Origin: Paractinoplanes abujensis
GTDB taxonomy: Bacteria > Actinomycetota > Actinomycetes > Mycobacteriales > Micromonosporaceae
Direction of reading: 5' to 3'
DNA: 64,000 nucleotides
Assembly: GCF_014204895.1 (NCBI RefSeq)
Contig: NZ_JACHMF010000001.1
Span: 8,060,001 to 8,124,000, forward strand
Shown here: positions 41,862 through 50,428 of the stretch, in pieces
Numbering within the stretch: position 1 is the first letter of the stretch
Layout: each line of letters begins with the position of its first letter
Notes under the pieces: generated by a model
The model's input: the letters and a program-made list of their open reading frames with translations, nothing else
The model's database searches: none
Told to the model about the DNA's origin: nothing
Position numbers and translations under genes: made by a program

Positions 41862-43010
41862 GTGACGAGTCAGGGGCAACGTTTCCGGCGGCGTGCTCTG
41901 CGCCGCGGCTACAAGGTGGATGAGGTCGATTCCTTCCTCGACCGGGTCGAGGCCACGCTCCAAGGCGAGCAGGTGGGCCCGCCCGTCGGCGCGCAGGAGG
42001 TGCACGACGTGGTCTTCCGCGTGCGCTTCGGCGGCTACGACGAGTGGCAGGTCGACCTGCACCTGGACCGTGTCGAGCGCCAGCTGGCCGAGCTCGAGGA
42101 CAGGGGTGGCCGGGGCGCGCCCGCGCCCGACCCGATGCGTGACTCCCTGCGCGGCGGCCTCTCCGCGGCCAAGCCCGGCCTGGGTGCGGCCATGAGCGGT
42201 GGCGGCATGGGCGGCGGCCAGGGCATGGGCGGCATGGCCGGCGGTGGCATGGGCGGCCGGATGGCCCCGCCCACCGAGCGCCTGCCCGCTCCGCCGGTCC
42301 GCGACGACCGCTTTCAGCAGCAGCCCCCGCAGCGTGGCCAGATGCCGCCCGACCCGTACGGGCGGTACGACGAGCCCACCGGTTACGGCCAGCCGCAGCA
42401 GCCGCAGTTGCCGCAGCGCCCCGCCGGTCCGCCCCCGCCGGCGTACGACCGTGACCCTCGCGACCCGCGTGACCCGCGCGGCTACGACCGGGGCGGCTAC
42501 GACACGGGCAGCTTCGAGCAGCCGACCGGTGGCTTCGACGGGTTCGAGGCGGGCCGGCACGGCAAAACCGACATGACCGCCGAGATCCGCATGCCGCAGC
42601 GCGAGCAGCAGGATCCGCGTGGCGGTTACGGCGGCCCCCCGATGAGCGGCCCGCCCATGGGTGGCCCGCCGATGGGCAACGCCCCGATGAGCGGCCCGCC
42701 GATGGGTTACGGCGAGCCCCAGCAGCCTCAGCTGCCCCCGCCGATGGGCGAGCCCGGCGGCGAGCTCTACCGGGTCGACCAGCTGCGGCGCACGTTCCAG
42801 CCGCGGCGCTTCGGCAGTGGTTACGACCCCAGCCAGGTCGACCGGCTGTTCGAGGGCATCCTGCAGGCGATGACCGGCCGCGGCCCGATGCCCGTACCGG
42901 AAAATGATCTCGACATGCTGCAGTTCGGCCTGGTGCCCGGCGGCTACTTCGAGGCCGAGGTCGACGCCGCGCTCCGCGAGGTCAAGGACATTCTGACCCG
43001 ACGCCGCTGA
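41862..43010 (+). CDS. Protein with two DivIVA-type motifs around a low-complexity linker
   Basis: A 382-residue protein. The N-terminal motif FRRRALRRGYKVDEVDSFLD and the C-terminal motif FQPRRFGSGYDPSQVDRLFE both match the first segment of DivIVA (F…R.GY…VD.FL), which binds curved membranes. Between them lie about 220 residues rich in Gly, Met, Pro and Gln (for example GGGMGGGQGMGGMAGGGMGG). GTG 41862 has GGGAGA upstream. It follows rlmN, the usual place of such genes in Micromonosporaceae-like genomes as far as I recall. A role in polar growth or septum is inferred. Confidence 0.75.
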   Translation: MTSQGQRFRRRALRRGYKVDEVDSFLDRVEATLQGEQVGPPVGAQEVHDVVFRVRFGGYDEWQVDLHLDRVERQLAELEDRGGRGAPAPDPMRDSLRGGLSAAKPGLGAAMSGGGMGGGQGMGGMAGGGMGGRMAPPTERLPAPPVRDDRFQQQPPQRGQMPPDPYGRYDEPTGYGQPQQPQLPQRPAGPPPPAYDRDPRDPRDPRGYDRGGYDTGSFEQPTGGFDGFEAGRHGKTDMTAEIRMPQREQQDPRGGYGGPPMSGPPMGGPPMGNAPMSGPPMGYGEPQQPQLPPPMGEPGGELYRVDQLRRTFQPRRFGSGYDPSQVDRLFEGILQAMTGRGPMPVPENDLDMLQFGLVPGGYFEAEVDAALREVKDILTRRR

Positions 43011-43014
43011 CAGG

Positions 43015-43042
43015 AAAGGGGCCCCGATCGAGGGCCCCTTTT
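43015..43042. terminator. Intrinsic terminator, probably bidirectional
   Basis: AAAGGGGCCC (43015-43024) and GGGCCCCTTT (43032-43041) pair around a 7-base loop, and Ts follow on the plus strand. It separates two convergent genes, so it can serve both directions. Confidence 0.8.
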
Positions 43043-43066
43043 CCTTGTCGCTCGGTGGAACCGCGC

Positions 43067-43300
43067 CTACTGGTCTTCGGGCTTCAAGCCGTTGCGCCGC
43101 AGCACCACGTCGGCCAGCACCGCGCCGACGAGCCCCACCGCGAAGACGACGAGCCAGACGTTCTCGGTGTTGCCCTCGTGGTTGCCCCAGAAGAACATCA
43201 GAATGATCGCGGCCGAGATGATCGCCGCGCGTCGCGCCTGCTTGCGGTTGCCCGGCTTGAGCTGGTCGGGGGCATACACCGGTTCCTGATCGGCAGCCAC
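43067..43300 (-). CDS. Small two-helix membrane protein
   Basis: A 77-residue protein: a polar start (ADQEPVYAPDQLKPGNRKQA), then helices RRAAIISAAIILMFFW and NVWLVVFAVGLVGAVLADVV, and a basic-polar end. GTG 43300 has GAGGAAGGA upstream. No family function is known. It lies convergent to the DivIVA-motif gene. Confidence 0.7.
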   Translation of the reverse strand: MAADQEPVYAPDQLKPGNRKQARRAAIISAAIILMFFWGNHEGNTENVWLVVFAVGLVGAVLADVVLRRNGLKPEDQ

Positions 43301-43427
43301 GCCTGGTCCTTCCTCGAAGGTCGATCGCATCCGGTTCCAGTCTCGCACGACGGCTCCGCGCGCGGCCCACCAACCCGGACCCGGTACCTTCGATGCGGTC
43401 GGGTTCACGGATCGAGGGAGTAGAACG

Positions 43428-44990
43428 GTGCGGATCACGGGCACGGGACACGCGAGCATGCGGATCGACACCGCCGCGGGCAGCATTCTGTGCGACCCGT
43501 GGGTCAATCCCGCCTATTTCGCCTCTTGGTTCCCCTTCCCCGACAATTCGCTGCTCGACTGGGAGACCCTGGGCGACGTCGACTACCTCTACGTGTCGCA
43601 CCTGCACCGCGACCACTTCGACGCCGAGCACCTCAAGCGCTTCATCAGCAAAAAGGCGACGGTGCTGCTGCCGGAGTATCCGACCAGCCAGCTCGAGGAC
43701 GAGCTGCGCGACCTCGGCTTCACCAGCTTCTACAAGACCCGGTCGGACGAGGTGCACGAGCTCGACGGCGGCCTCAAGATCATGATCCAGGCCCTGATCA
43801 GCCCGACCGACGGCCCGATCGGCGACTCCTCGCTGTGGGTCGAGCACAACGGCGTCCGCGTGCTCAACCAGAACGACGCCCGGCCCACCGACCTGACCCG
43901 GTTCAACGAGCTCGGCCACGTGCACGCCCACATGCTGCAGTTCTCCGGCGCGATCTGGTATCCGATGGTCTACGAACTGCCCGACGCGGCCAAGACCGCC
44001 TTCGGCAAGCAGAAGCGCGACCGCCAGTTCGACCGCACGTGGCGCTACATCGACGACCTCAAGGCCGACCACGTCTTCCCGATCGCCGGCCCGCCGTGCT
44101 TCCTCGACGACACGCTCTGGCAGTTCAACGACATCCACGGCGACGAGGGCAACATCTTCCCCGACCAGTCGGTCTTCATGGCGGAGTACGCCAAGGTCGG
44201 CGGCACCAACGGCATCGTCCTGCTCCCGGGCAGCGAGACCTCCCTCGACGCCGACGGGAAAGCGACCACCACGCACCCCACCGACGTCGACGAGTTCTTC
44301 GCCAACAAGCAGGCCCACCTCGAGGAGATGCGGGAGCGCAAGGCCCCGGTCATCGCCGCCGAGAAGGCCTCCTGGCGGCACCCCGAGATCGACGTGCTGG
44401 GCGCGCTCAAGAAGCGCATCGAGCCCCTGCTCGAAGAGTCGATCTACATGGCCCAGGGCGTCGGCGGCCCCGTCCGCTTCGACCTGACCGACACGTTCGG
44501 CCCCGACGGCAACGTCATCGAGTCGATCGTCGTCGACTTCCCCGGCAAGCAGGTCCGCCCCTACGCCGACGAGAAGGTGCGCTACCGCTTCAAGACCGGC
44601 CGCGCCCTGATCGAGCACCTCATCCACATCGACGAGGGCGACTGGGTCAACTCGCTCTTCCTCAGCTGCCGCTTCTCCGCCGCCCGCATCGGGCAGTACA
44701 ACGAGTACGTCTACGCGTTCTTCAAGTGCCTCTCCGAGGAGCGCCTGCAGTACGCCGAGGGCTGGTACGACGAGCACGAAAAGGCCGTCGAGGCGGAAGA
44801 CACGGTGCTGGGCGACTGGACCGTGCAGCGCCGCTGCCCGCACCTCAAGGCCGACCTGAGCCGCTTCGGCATGGTCGAGGGGAACGTGCTGACCTGCCAG
44901 CTGCACGGCTGGAAGTTCGACCTGCCCAGCGGCCGGTGCCTGACCAGCGTCGGGCACAAGATCCGGGCAGAGAAGACCGAAAAGGCATAA
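43428..44990 (+). CDS. Metallo-beta-lactamase-fold protein with C-terminal Rieske domain
   Basis: A 520-residue protein. Residues about 1-260 are a UlaG-like MBL fold: TGTGHASMRIDTAAGSILCD, the metal motif YVSHLHRDHFD, and later histidines in GHVHAHMLQF. Residues about 465-515 are a Rieske 2Fe-2S domain: CPHLKADLSRFG and CQLHGWKFDLPSGRC give the C-x-H … C-x-x-H ligands. The MBL-plus-Rieske combination recalls CMP-N-acetylneuraminate hydroxylase, though there the Rieske domain is N-terminal. A redox or hydrolase role is inferred; the substrate is unknown. GTG 43428 follows GAGGGAG. Confidence 0.82.
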   Translation: MRITGTGHASMRIDTAAGSILCDPWVNPAYFASWFPFPDNSLLDWETLGDVDYLYVSHLHRDHFDAEHLKRFISKKATVLLPEYPTSQLEDELRDLGFTSFYKTRSDEVHELDGGLKIMIQALISPTDGPIGDSSLWVEHNGVRVLNQNDARPTDLTRFNELGHVHAHMLQFSGAIWYPMVYELPDAAKTAFGKQKRDRQFDRTWRYIDDLKADHVFPIAGPPCFLDDTLWQFNDIHGDEGNIFPDQSVFMAEYAKVGGTNGIVLLPGSETSLDADGKATTTHPTDVDEFFANKQAHLEEMRERKAPVIAAEKASWRHPEIDVLGALKKRIEPLLEESIYMAQGVGGPVRFDLTDTFGPDGNVIESIVVDFPGKQVRPYADEKVRYRFKTGRALIEHLIHIDEGDWVNSLFLSCRFSAARIGQYNEYVYAFFKCLSEERLQYAEGWYDEHEKAVEAEDTVLGDWTVQRRCPHLKADLSRFGMVEGNVLTCQLHGWKFDLPSGRCLTSVGHKIRAEKTEKA

Positions 44991-45151
44991 AAGGCAGATG
45001 TCCTCGCGGGGTGGTGGGTACGGACCGTCGCTCCCGCGGGGGCCGCGGCGGGGCGAGCAGGGCGCTGGCGCGCCCAAAACGCTCACCCCACCACGGCGAC
45101 GTGCGTGAGTGGTTGCGCCCAACCCCCAAGCGCCCACCCCCGAAAAGCGCG

Positions 45152-45529
45152 TCAGGGCGTGCTGGTGGGGGTGCCGCCGGCGTGGCTCCAGTCGGGTTTA
45201 CCGCCGGCGGCGTTCGACGTCACGGCCGGGCCGATCAGGAGGAAGTGGGCCTCCTCGTCGCCGTCCACGCGGGGACAGTGTTCGACGCCGCGCGGGATGA
45301 CCAGCAGGTCGCCGGGTGACAGGTGCACGTCGCCGTCGCGGAGCTGGACGGTCAGGTGACCCGCGAGCAGCAGGAACGTCTCGTCCTGGTCGTCGTGGGC
45401 GTGCCAGTTGGCCGATCGGGTGCCCTTCGCGACCTTGAACAGGTTGCCGTTGGCCTCGGTGAGCACCCGCTGGGACCAGAACTCGGTGAGGCCGGCCGCC
45501 TCGTCCGCGACCGCGTATTTCGTCAGCAT
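45152..45529 (-). CDS. Cupin-domain protein
   Basis: A 125-residue single-domain cupin. Motif 1 is GTRSANWHAHDDQDETFLLL (the H.H…E) and motif 2 is LSPGDLLVIPRGVEHCP, giving a likely three-His/one-Glu metal site. It is close to known small sugar- or quercetinase-like cupins without a clear substrate. ATG 45529 is the start; it diverges from the GlxA-type regulator, 51 bases away, which may control it. Confidence 0.8.
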   Translation of the reverse strand: MLTKYAVADEAAGLTEFWSQRVLTEANGNLFKVAKGTRSANWHAHDDQDETFLLLAGHLTVQLRDGDVHLSPGDLLVIPRGVEHCPRVDGDEEAHFLLIGPAVTSNAAGGKPDWSHAGGTPTSTP

Positions 45530-45568
45530 GCTGCGATCATCACCCCGCGGACTGTCCGGCAGCAGTGG

Positions 45569-45574
45569 TAGGAA
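45569..45574 (+). promoter_or_regulatory. -10-like element of probable leaderless mRNA
   Basis: TAGGAA (followed by T) lies six bases before ATG 45581. There is no ribosome site. Confidence 0.35.
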
Positions 45575-45580
45575 TGGCCG

Positions 45581-46543
45581 ATGCCGCAAGGATCCTCACA
45601 CCGGGTCGTCCTCGTCGTCGACGAGCAGTCCAACCCGTTCGAGGTCGGCTGCGCCTGCGAGATCTTCGGCGGCCCGCTGCGACCCGAGATCGGGTTCCCG
45701 CTCTACGACCTCAGGGTGGTCGCCCCGCGCCGCTCGACCCCGATGCGGGACTCCCTGTTCAGCATCGGCGCGGTCGGGCGGCTCGACGAGATCGACCAGG
45801 CCGACACCGTGATCGTGCCGAACCGGCCGTACGTCGAAACCCCGTCCCGGCCCGTCCTGCTGGCCGCCCTACGCCGCGCCCACCAGCGCGGGGCCCGCCT
45901 GGTCGGCCTCTGCACCGGCGCTTTCACCCTGGCCGAAGCCGGTCTGCTGGACGGGCGCCGGGCGGCGGTCCACTGGCATCTGGCCGACGAGTTCAGGCAG
46001 CGCTTCCCCGCGGTCACTCTCGAACCCGACGTCCTGTTCGTCGACGACGGCGACGTCCTGACCTCGGCCGGCAGCGCCGCTGCGCTCGACCTCGGACTGC
46101 ACATCGTCCGGCTCGACCACGGCGCCGAGGTCGCCAACCACGTCAGCCGCCGCCTCGTCTTCGCCGCCTACCGCGACGGCGGTCAGCGCCAGTTCGTGGA
46201 GCGCCCGATGCCCCCGGCCGCCGGCCAGTCCCTGGCGCCCGCTCTGGCCTGGGCCCAGCAGCGCCTGAACGAGCCGATCACCGTGGCCGACCTGGCCCGC
46301 CGGGCCGGCCTGAGCACGGGCAGCCTGCACCGCCGGTTCCGGGCCGAACTGGGCACCACCCCGCTGGCCTGGCTGACCGTCGAGCGGGTCACCCTGGCCT
46401 GCCGCCTGATCGAGCAGGGCACCCACGGGCTGGAGATCGTGGCGCACCGCTCGGGCCTGGGCACCGGCGCCAACATGCGGTCCCTGTTCAAGCGGCACGT
46501 GGGCGTCAGCCCGGCCGACTACCGCCGCCGCTTCACCGGCTGA
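45581..46543 (+). CDS. GlxA-family AraC-type transcriptional regulator
   Basis: A 320-residue protein. Residues about 8-180 are a DJ-1/PfpI-like domain with the cysteine in LVGLCTGAFTLAEAGLLDGR, as in GlxA proteins. Residues about 215-318 are an AraC helix-turn-helix pair: VADLARRAGLSTGSLHRRFR and LEIVAHRSGLGTGANMRSLF. GlxA proteins regulate amine, choline or other metabolite genes; here the divergent cupin gene is a possible target. Confidence 0.88.
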   Translation: MPQGSSHRVVLVVDEQSNPFEVGCACEIFGGPLRPEIGFPLYDLRVVAPRRSTPMRDSLFSIGAVGRLDEIDQADTVIVPNRPYVETPSRPVLLAALRRAHQRGARLVGLCTGAFTLAEAGLLDGRRAAVHWHLADEFRQRFPAVTLEPDVLFVDDGDVLTSAGSAAALDLGLHIVRLDHGAEVANHVSRRLVFAAYRDGGQRQFVERPMPPAAGQSLAPALAWAQQRLNEPITVADLARRAGLSTGSLHRRFRAELGTTPLAWLTVERVTLACRLIEQGTHGLEIVAHRSGLGTGANMRSLFKRHVGVSPADYRRRFTG

Positions 46544-46656
46544 TCGAAGCGCCCGTCTCGCGGCACCCGGCCGCAGCTACTCGGCCCGCAGCAGCCCGGC
46601 CCAGCCCGCAGCAGCCCGCTGCGGACCGGCCCCAAGCGGAGCGGCCGAGAAGTGGG

Positions 46657-48270
46657 TCAGCCGATCGACAGGTCGCGCAGGATGCGCCGGGCGGCGTTGT
46701 GGCCGGCGGCGCCGATCACGCTGCCCGCCGGGTGCGCGCCCGCCGAACCCGCGTACAGCCCGTCGAGGCCGGTGAAGTAGGGCATGCGCTCGTCGAAGGC
46801 GACCGTGTTGTCGACGTGGTGGATGTGGCCGCCGGTGATGCCGAAGTGCTGTTCGATGCCGGGCGGCGTGAGCGGCATCATGTCGACGATCAGGTCGCGC
46901 GTGCCGGGTGCGTACTGTTCGCAGATGTCGAGCAGCCGGTCCACGTACGCGGGAAGCTCTTGATCCCACGAGGAACCCGCGGGCGTGTAGGGAACCGACT
47001 GCACGAACAGGGCCGACGAGTGGTGACCCTCGGCGTCCTGCAGCGTGGGATCGACCGTGGTGTGCAGATACCACTCGATGGTCGGCTCCGCGGGCAGCCG
47101 GCCCGCCTGCACGTCGGCCCACATCGCGCGCAGGGCGGCCATGGGGGAGTCGGTGCCGGGCTGACCGGCCAGACCGGCCGAACCGGGCAGCAGGTGGATC
47201 GTCGACCCGAACGGGGAGGCCGAGCCGGGCGGCAGGCAGGTGAACTCGGGCAGGCCGCGCAGGGCCAGGTTGAGCTTGAGCGTGCTGCCGGGACGCTTCA
47301 CCGCGGTCATGCGCTCGGTCAGCTCGGCGGGCAGGGCGCCGGACGGCACCAGGTCGATCAGCCGGTACGGGTCGCAGGAGCCGAGCACGACGCGGGCGGC
47401 GACGGAGCGGCCGTCGGCCAGCACGACCCCGCTGGCGGCCCCGCCGTCGACAGTGACGGCCCGTACGGGGGCCTCGGTGAAAATCTGGGCGCCGGCCGCG
47501 CGCGCCGCATCGGCGAACGTGCGGGTGACGGTGCCCATGCCGCCCTCGGCGATCATCCAGGTGCCGTCCGAGTCGGGCAGGCGGCACATGTTGTGCACCA
47601 GGAAGTTGTGGCCGGTGCCGGGGTCGTCGGGGCCCGCGTTGAGGCCGGAGAGCCCGTCGGTCACCGCGTACATGCTCACCAGCAGCTCGCTCTTGAAGCC
47701 GAACCGGGCCAGGTAGTCGGCCACCGAGCCGCGGACGAGGTCGATGAACGTGCTTTGCAGCTGGGGGCGGATGTAACGGTCGGCGATCTGTTCGACGCTG
47801 CCCGGTTCCTGCAGCCAGGCCGGGGCGAGGTCGGCCCGCAGCGCGCCGATCTCGACTGCCAGCTGCTCGTCGGCGGCGGCGTCACGCGGCGAGAAGAAGC
47901 GTTCGAGCTGTTCGCGGGTCGACGCGTGGTCGCGGCCGAACAGCAGGTAGGGCGAGCCGGCCGGGCCGGGCGTGGGCAGGAAGTAGTGCGGGTCGCGGCG
48001 CAGCACGGGAATGTCGACGTCCAGCGTGCGCAGCAGCTCGGGCGGCATCAGGCCCAGCAGGTAGGACCCGGTGGACTGGCCGAGGCCGGGCGCCTGGGGG
48101 AACGGGCGCTCGGTGCGGGCGGCCCCGCCGATCACGTCGGTGGCCTCGAGGACGACGACGTCGAGGCCGGCCCGGGCCAGCAGGATCGCGGAGACGAGGC
48201 CGTTGTGACCGGCGCCGATGATCACTACGTCGGCGCGGGTGGGGAGCCCGGCGGCGGGGTGAGCGGTCAT
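46657..48270 (-). CDS. FAD-dependent phytoene-desaturase-like oxidoreductase
   Basis: A 537-residue protein with the dinucleotide-binding motif DVVIIGAGHNGLVSAILLAR and the following EATDVIGGAARTE at the N-terminus. A C-terminal flavin site (GLDGLYAGSAGAHPAGSVIG, then GAAGHNAARRIL) matches NAD(P)/FAD-dependent oxidoreductases of the phytoene dehydrogenase / carotenoid isomerase group. No carotenoid genes lie near, so the substrate is unknown. The start ATG 48270 has TACGCT eight bases upstream and no ribosome site. Confidence 0.86.
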   Translation of the reverse strand: MTAHPAAGLPTRADVVIIGAGHNGLVSAILLARAGLDVVVLEATDVIGGAARTERPFPQAPGLGQSTGSYLLGLMPPELLRTLDVDIPVLRRDPHYFLPTPGPAGSPYLLFGRDHASTREQLERFFSPRDAAADEQLAVEIGALRADLAPAWLQEPGSVEQIADRYIRPQLQSTFIDLVRGSVADYLARFGFKSELLVSMYAVTDGLSGLNAGPDDPGTGHNFLVHNMCRLPDSDGTWMIAEGGMGTVTRTFADAARAAGAQIFTEAPVRAVTVDGGAASGVVLADGRSVAARVVLGSCDPYRLIDLVPSGALPAELTERMTAVKRPGSTLKLNLALRGLPEFTCLPPGSASPFGSTIHLLPGSAGLAGQPGTDSPMAALRAMWADVQAGRLPAEPTIEWYLHTTVDPTLQDAEGHHSSALFVQSVPYTPAGSSWDQELPAYVDRLLDICEQYAPGTRDLIVDMMPLTPPGIEQHFGITGGHIHHVDNTVAFDERMPYFTGLDGLYAGSAGAHPAGSVIGAAGHNAARRILRDLSIG

Positions 48271-48278
48271 GACGCTTG

Positions 48279-48284
48279 AGCGTA
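48279..48284 (-). promoter_or_regulatory. -10 element of probable leaderless mRNA
   Basis: On the minus strand TACGCT lies eight bases before ATG 48270, with no Shine-Dalgarno. Confidence 0.35.
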
Positions 48285-48307
48285 GCGGCTGACCTCGTGA
48301 GTGATCC

Positions 48308-49159
48308 TCAACTGTTCGTACGTGAAGCTGATTCACGTCGATTCTGGTAGACGCTCGCGCTGCGGGTCGCGGCGTAACCGGCCAGCACGATCACGTGGAA
48401 CAGATACAGCCACAGCCCGACCGCCACCATGCCGCCGATCTCGTCGAAGCCGCCGAACGGCGCGCCCAAGTCGAGGGGGAACGAGCAGAACAGCACGAAG
48501 CCGTGCAGAAAACCGGACAGGTTGGCCGCGAAGAACGACCCGACCAGCACCGTCGAGAGCCAGCGCGGGCGGTCCGGCGCCACGTAGCGGTAGACCCAGA
48601 TCAGCACCGGCGTGAGCACCAGCCAGGCGGCCAGGAACGAGAGCACGACGCCGAGCACGGAGTACCAGCCGCCCCGCAGCCAGAGCTCGCTGGTCGAGGG
48701 CAGTGCGAGGAACATGGCCAGCGTCAGGGCCGGGGCCGCGGCCATCAAGGGCAGCCAGGCCAGCCGGCCCCGCCAGCCGACCAGCGACTCGACGCCCGGT
48801 TCGCGGCTGCGCAGCGACACGAAGGCCCGGCGCAGACCCTCGCCGTACAGGGTGGCCGGAAGCAGGCTGGCCAGCGCGAACAACGGAGTCAGGTGCAGCC
48901 CGGCGTCGATCAGGGCGCTCAAGGCCTGCGGCGCGCCGATCTGGTCGGGCAGCGCGGTGATGGTGCGGCCGGTGAGCCTGCGCACCCGGTCGGCGCCCGC
49001 GATCAAGCCGGTGATCCAGATCGCGAGCAAGGCGATCGGCACCACCGCGATCCCGCCGTAGAACGTGACCGCCGCCGCGTGCAGCGCCAGATCGCGTCCC
49101 CGCAGCGGCCGGAACGGCATCCCCACCACATGCGCCGTCCGGCGGAGCCACCCCGTCAT
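48308..49159 (-). CDS. YihY/BrkB-family membrane protein
   Basis: A 283-residue protein with six predicted membrane helices. The start [20 protein letters not shown] followed by PIALLAIWI and the helix [20 protein letters not shown] fit the YihY/virulence factor BrkB family (formerly RNase BN), now thought to be a membrane transporter or envelope protein. ATG 49159 is the start. It diverges from dxr. Confidence 0.82.
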   Translation of the reverse strand: MTGWLRRTAHVVGMPFRPLRGRDLALHAAAVTFYGGIAVVPIALLAIWITGLIAGADRVRRLTGRTITALPDQIGAPQALSALIDAGLHLTPLFALASLLPATLYGEGLRRAFVSLRSREPGVESLVGWRGRLAWLPLMAAAPALTLAMFLALPSTSELWLRGGWYSVLGVVLSFLAAWLVLTPVLIWVYRYVAPDRPRWLSTVLVGSFFAANLSGFLHGFVLFCSFPLDLGAPFGGFDEIGGMVAVGLWLYLFHVIVLAGYAATRSASVYQNRRESASRTNS

Positions 49160-49228
49160 GTGATCCACATACCCAGTTGCCCGCAGCCCGACGCGAGAGT
49201 GTCGCACCGGTCCGGAAAGATGGGCGGC

Positions 49229-50428
49229 ATGCGGGATCTCGTACTGCTCGGCTCGACCGGGTCCATCGGCACCCAGGCCATCGACATCGTGCGCCGCAAC
49301 CCGGACAAGTTCCGGGTCGTGGCGCTCGGCGCGGGCGGCGGAAACGTCGAGTCGCTGGCGGCCCAGGCCCTCGAGCTGGGCGTCGAGGTGGTCGGCGTGG
49401 CGCGGGCCACTGCGGTGCAGGATCTGCAGCTCGCCTTCTACGCCGAGGCGCAGCGCCGCGGCTGGGCGACCGGCGACTTCAAGCTGCCCAAGATCGTGGC
49501 CGGCCCCGACGCGATGACCGAGCTGGCCCGCTGGCCCTGTGACGTGGTGCTCAACGGCGTGGTGGGCAGCCTCGGCCTGGCCCCCACGCTGGCCGCCCTC
49601 GAGTCGGGCCGCATCCTCGCCCTGGCCAACAAGGAGTCGCTGGTCGCCGGGGGCCCGCTGGTGCGGCGCATCGCCAAACCGGGGCAGATCGTCCCGGTCG
49701 ACTCCGAGCACTCGGCGCTGGCCCAGTGCCTGCGCGGCGGCACGACGGGCGAGGTGCGCCGGCTCGTGCTGACCGCCAGCGGGGGAGCGTTCCGCGACCG
49801 GCGCCGCGACGAGCTGACGAACGTCACACCCGACGAGGCGCTCAAACACCCGACGTGGGACATGGGCCCGGTCGTCACGATCAATTCGGCCACGATGGTG
49901 AACAAGGCGCTCGAGGTGATCGAGGCACACGAGTTGTTCAACGTGGCCTACGACGACATCGAGGTGATGGTGCACCCGCAGTCGGTGCTGCACTCGATGG
50001 TCGAGTTCGCCGACGGGTCGACGCTGGCCCAGGCCAGCCCGCCCGACATGCGCCTGCCGATCGCGCTCGCGCTGGCCTGGCCCGAGCGGGTGCCGGGGGC
50101 GGCCGCGGGCGTCGACTGGCGGGAGGCGCACAACTGGGAGCTGCGCCCGCTCGACGACGAGGCCTTCCCGGCCGTGCGCCTGGCCAAGCAGGCCGGCCGC
50201 GAGGGCCACTGCCGCCCGGCGATCTACAACGCGGCCAACGAGGAGTGTGTGGCCGCTTTCGTCGCCGGTCGGCTACCTTTTCTGGGCATCGTCGACACAC
50301 TGGAACAGGTGCTCGCGGCGGCTCCTCGATTTGCCGAGCCGAGTACCGTCGAAGAGGTGCTCGCGGCCGAGTCCTGGGCGCGCACCCAGGCCCAGCAGAT
50401 GATCGCTACTGCGGCAGAAGGAGCTTGA
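49229..50428 (+). CDS. dxr: 1-deoxy-D-xylulose 5-phosphate reductoisomerase
   Basis: A 399-residue enzyme of the MEP isoprenoid pathway, converting DXP to MEP with NADPH. NADPH motif [20 protein letters not shown], substrate/metal motif [27 protein letters not shown] and [11 protein letters not shown], then [21 protein letters not shown]. The start may be ATG 49229 (GGAAAG upstream) or ATG 49220. It overlaps the rseP start and, with ispG two genes on, forms a MEP-pathway group. Confidence 0.96.
   Translation: MRDLVLLGSTGSIGTQAIDIVRRNPDKFRVVALGAGGGNVESLAAQALELGVEVVGVARATAVQDLQLAFYAEAQRRGWATGDFKLPKIVAGPDAMTELARWPCDVVLNGVVGSLGLAPTLAALESGRILALANKESLVAGGPLVRRIAKPGQIVPVDSEHSALAQCLRGGTTGEVRRLVLTASGGAFRDRRRDELTNVTPDEALKHPTWDMGPVVTINSATMVNKALEVIEAHELFNVAYDDIEVMVHPQSVLHSMVEFADGSTLAQASPPDMRLPIALALAWPERVPGAAAGVDWREAHNWELRPLDDEAFPAVRLAKQAGREGHCRPAIYNAANEECVAAFVAGRLPFLGIVDTLEQVLAAAPRFAEPSTVEEVLAAESWARTQAQQMIATAAEGA

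Noticed and set aside
45008..45094. Hairpin downstream of the MBL-Rieske gene
   Set aside because: Only GTGGTGGG/CCCACCAC pairs, with about 68 bases between. Too weak in this GC-rich stretch.
41772..45137. 1121-residue open frame on -
   Set aside because: It runs antisense through rlmN's end, the DivIVA-motif gene and the MBL-Rieske gene. It is a product of high GC with no domain of its own.
45565..48279. 904-residue open frame on +
   Set aside because: It shadows the GlxA-type regulator in another frame and is antisense to the FAD oxidoreductase. Composition is Arg/Gly/Pro-rich noise.
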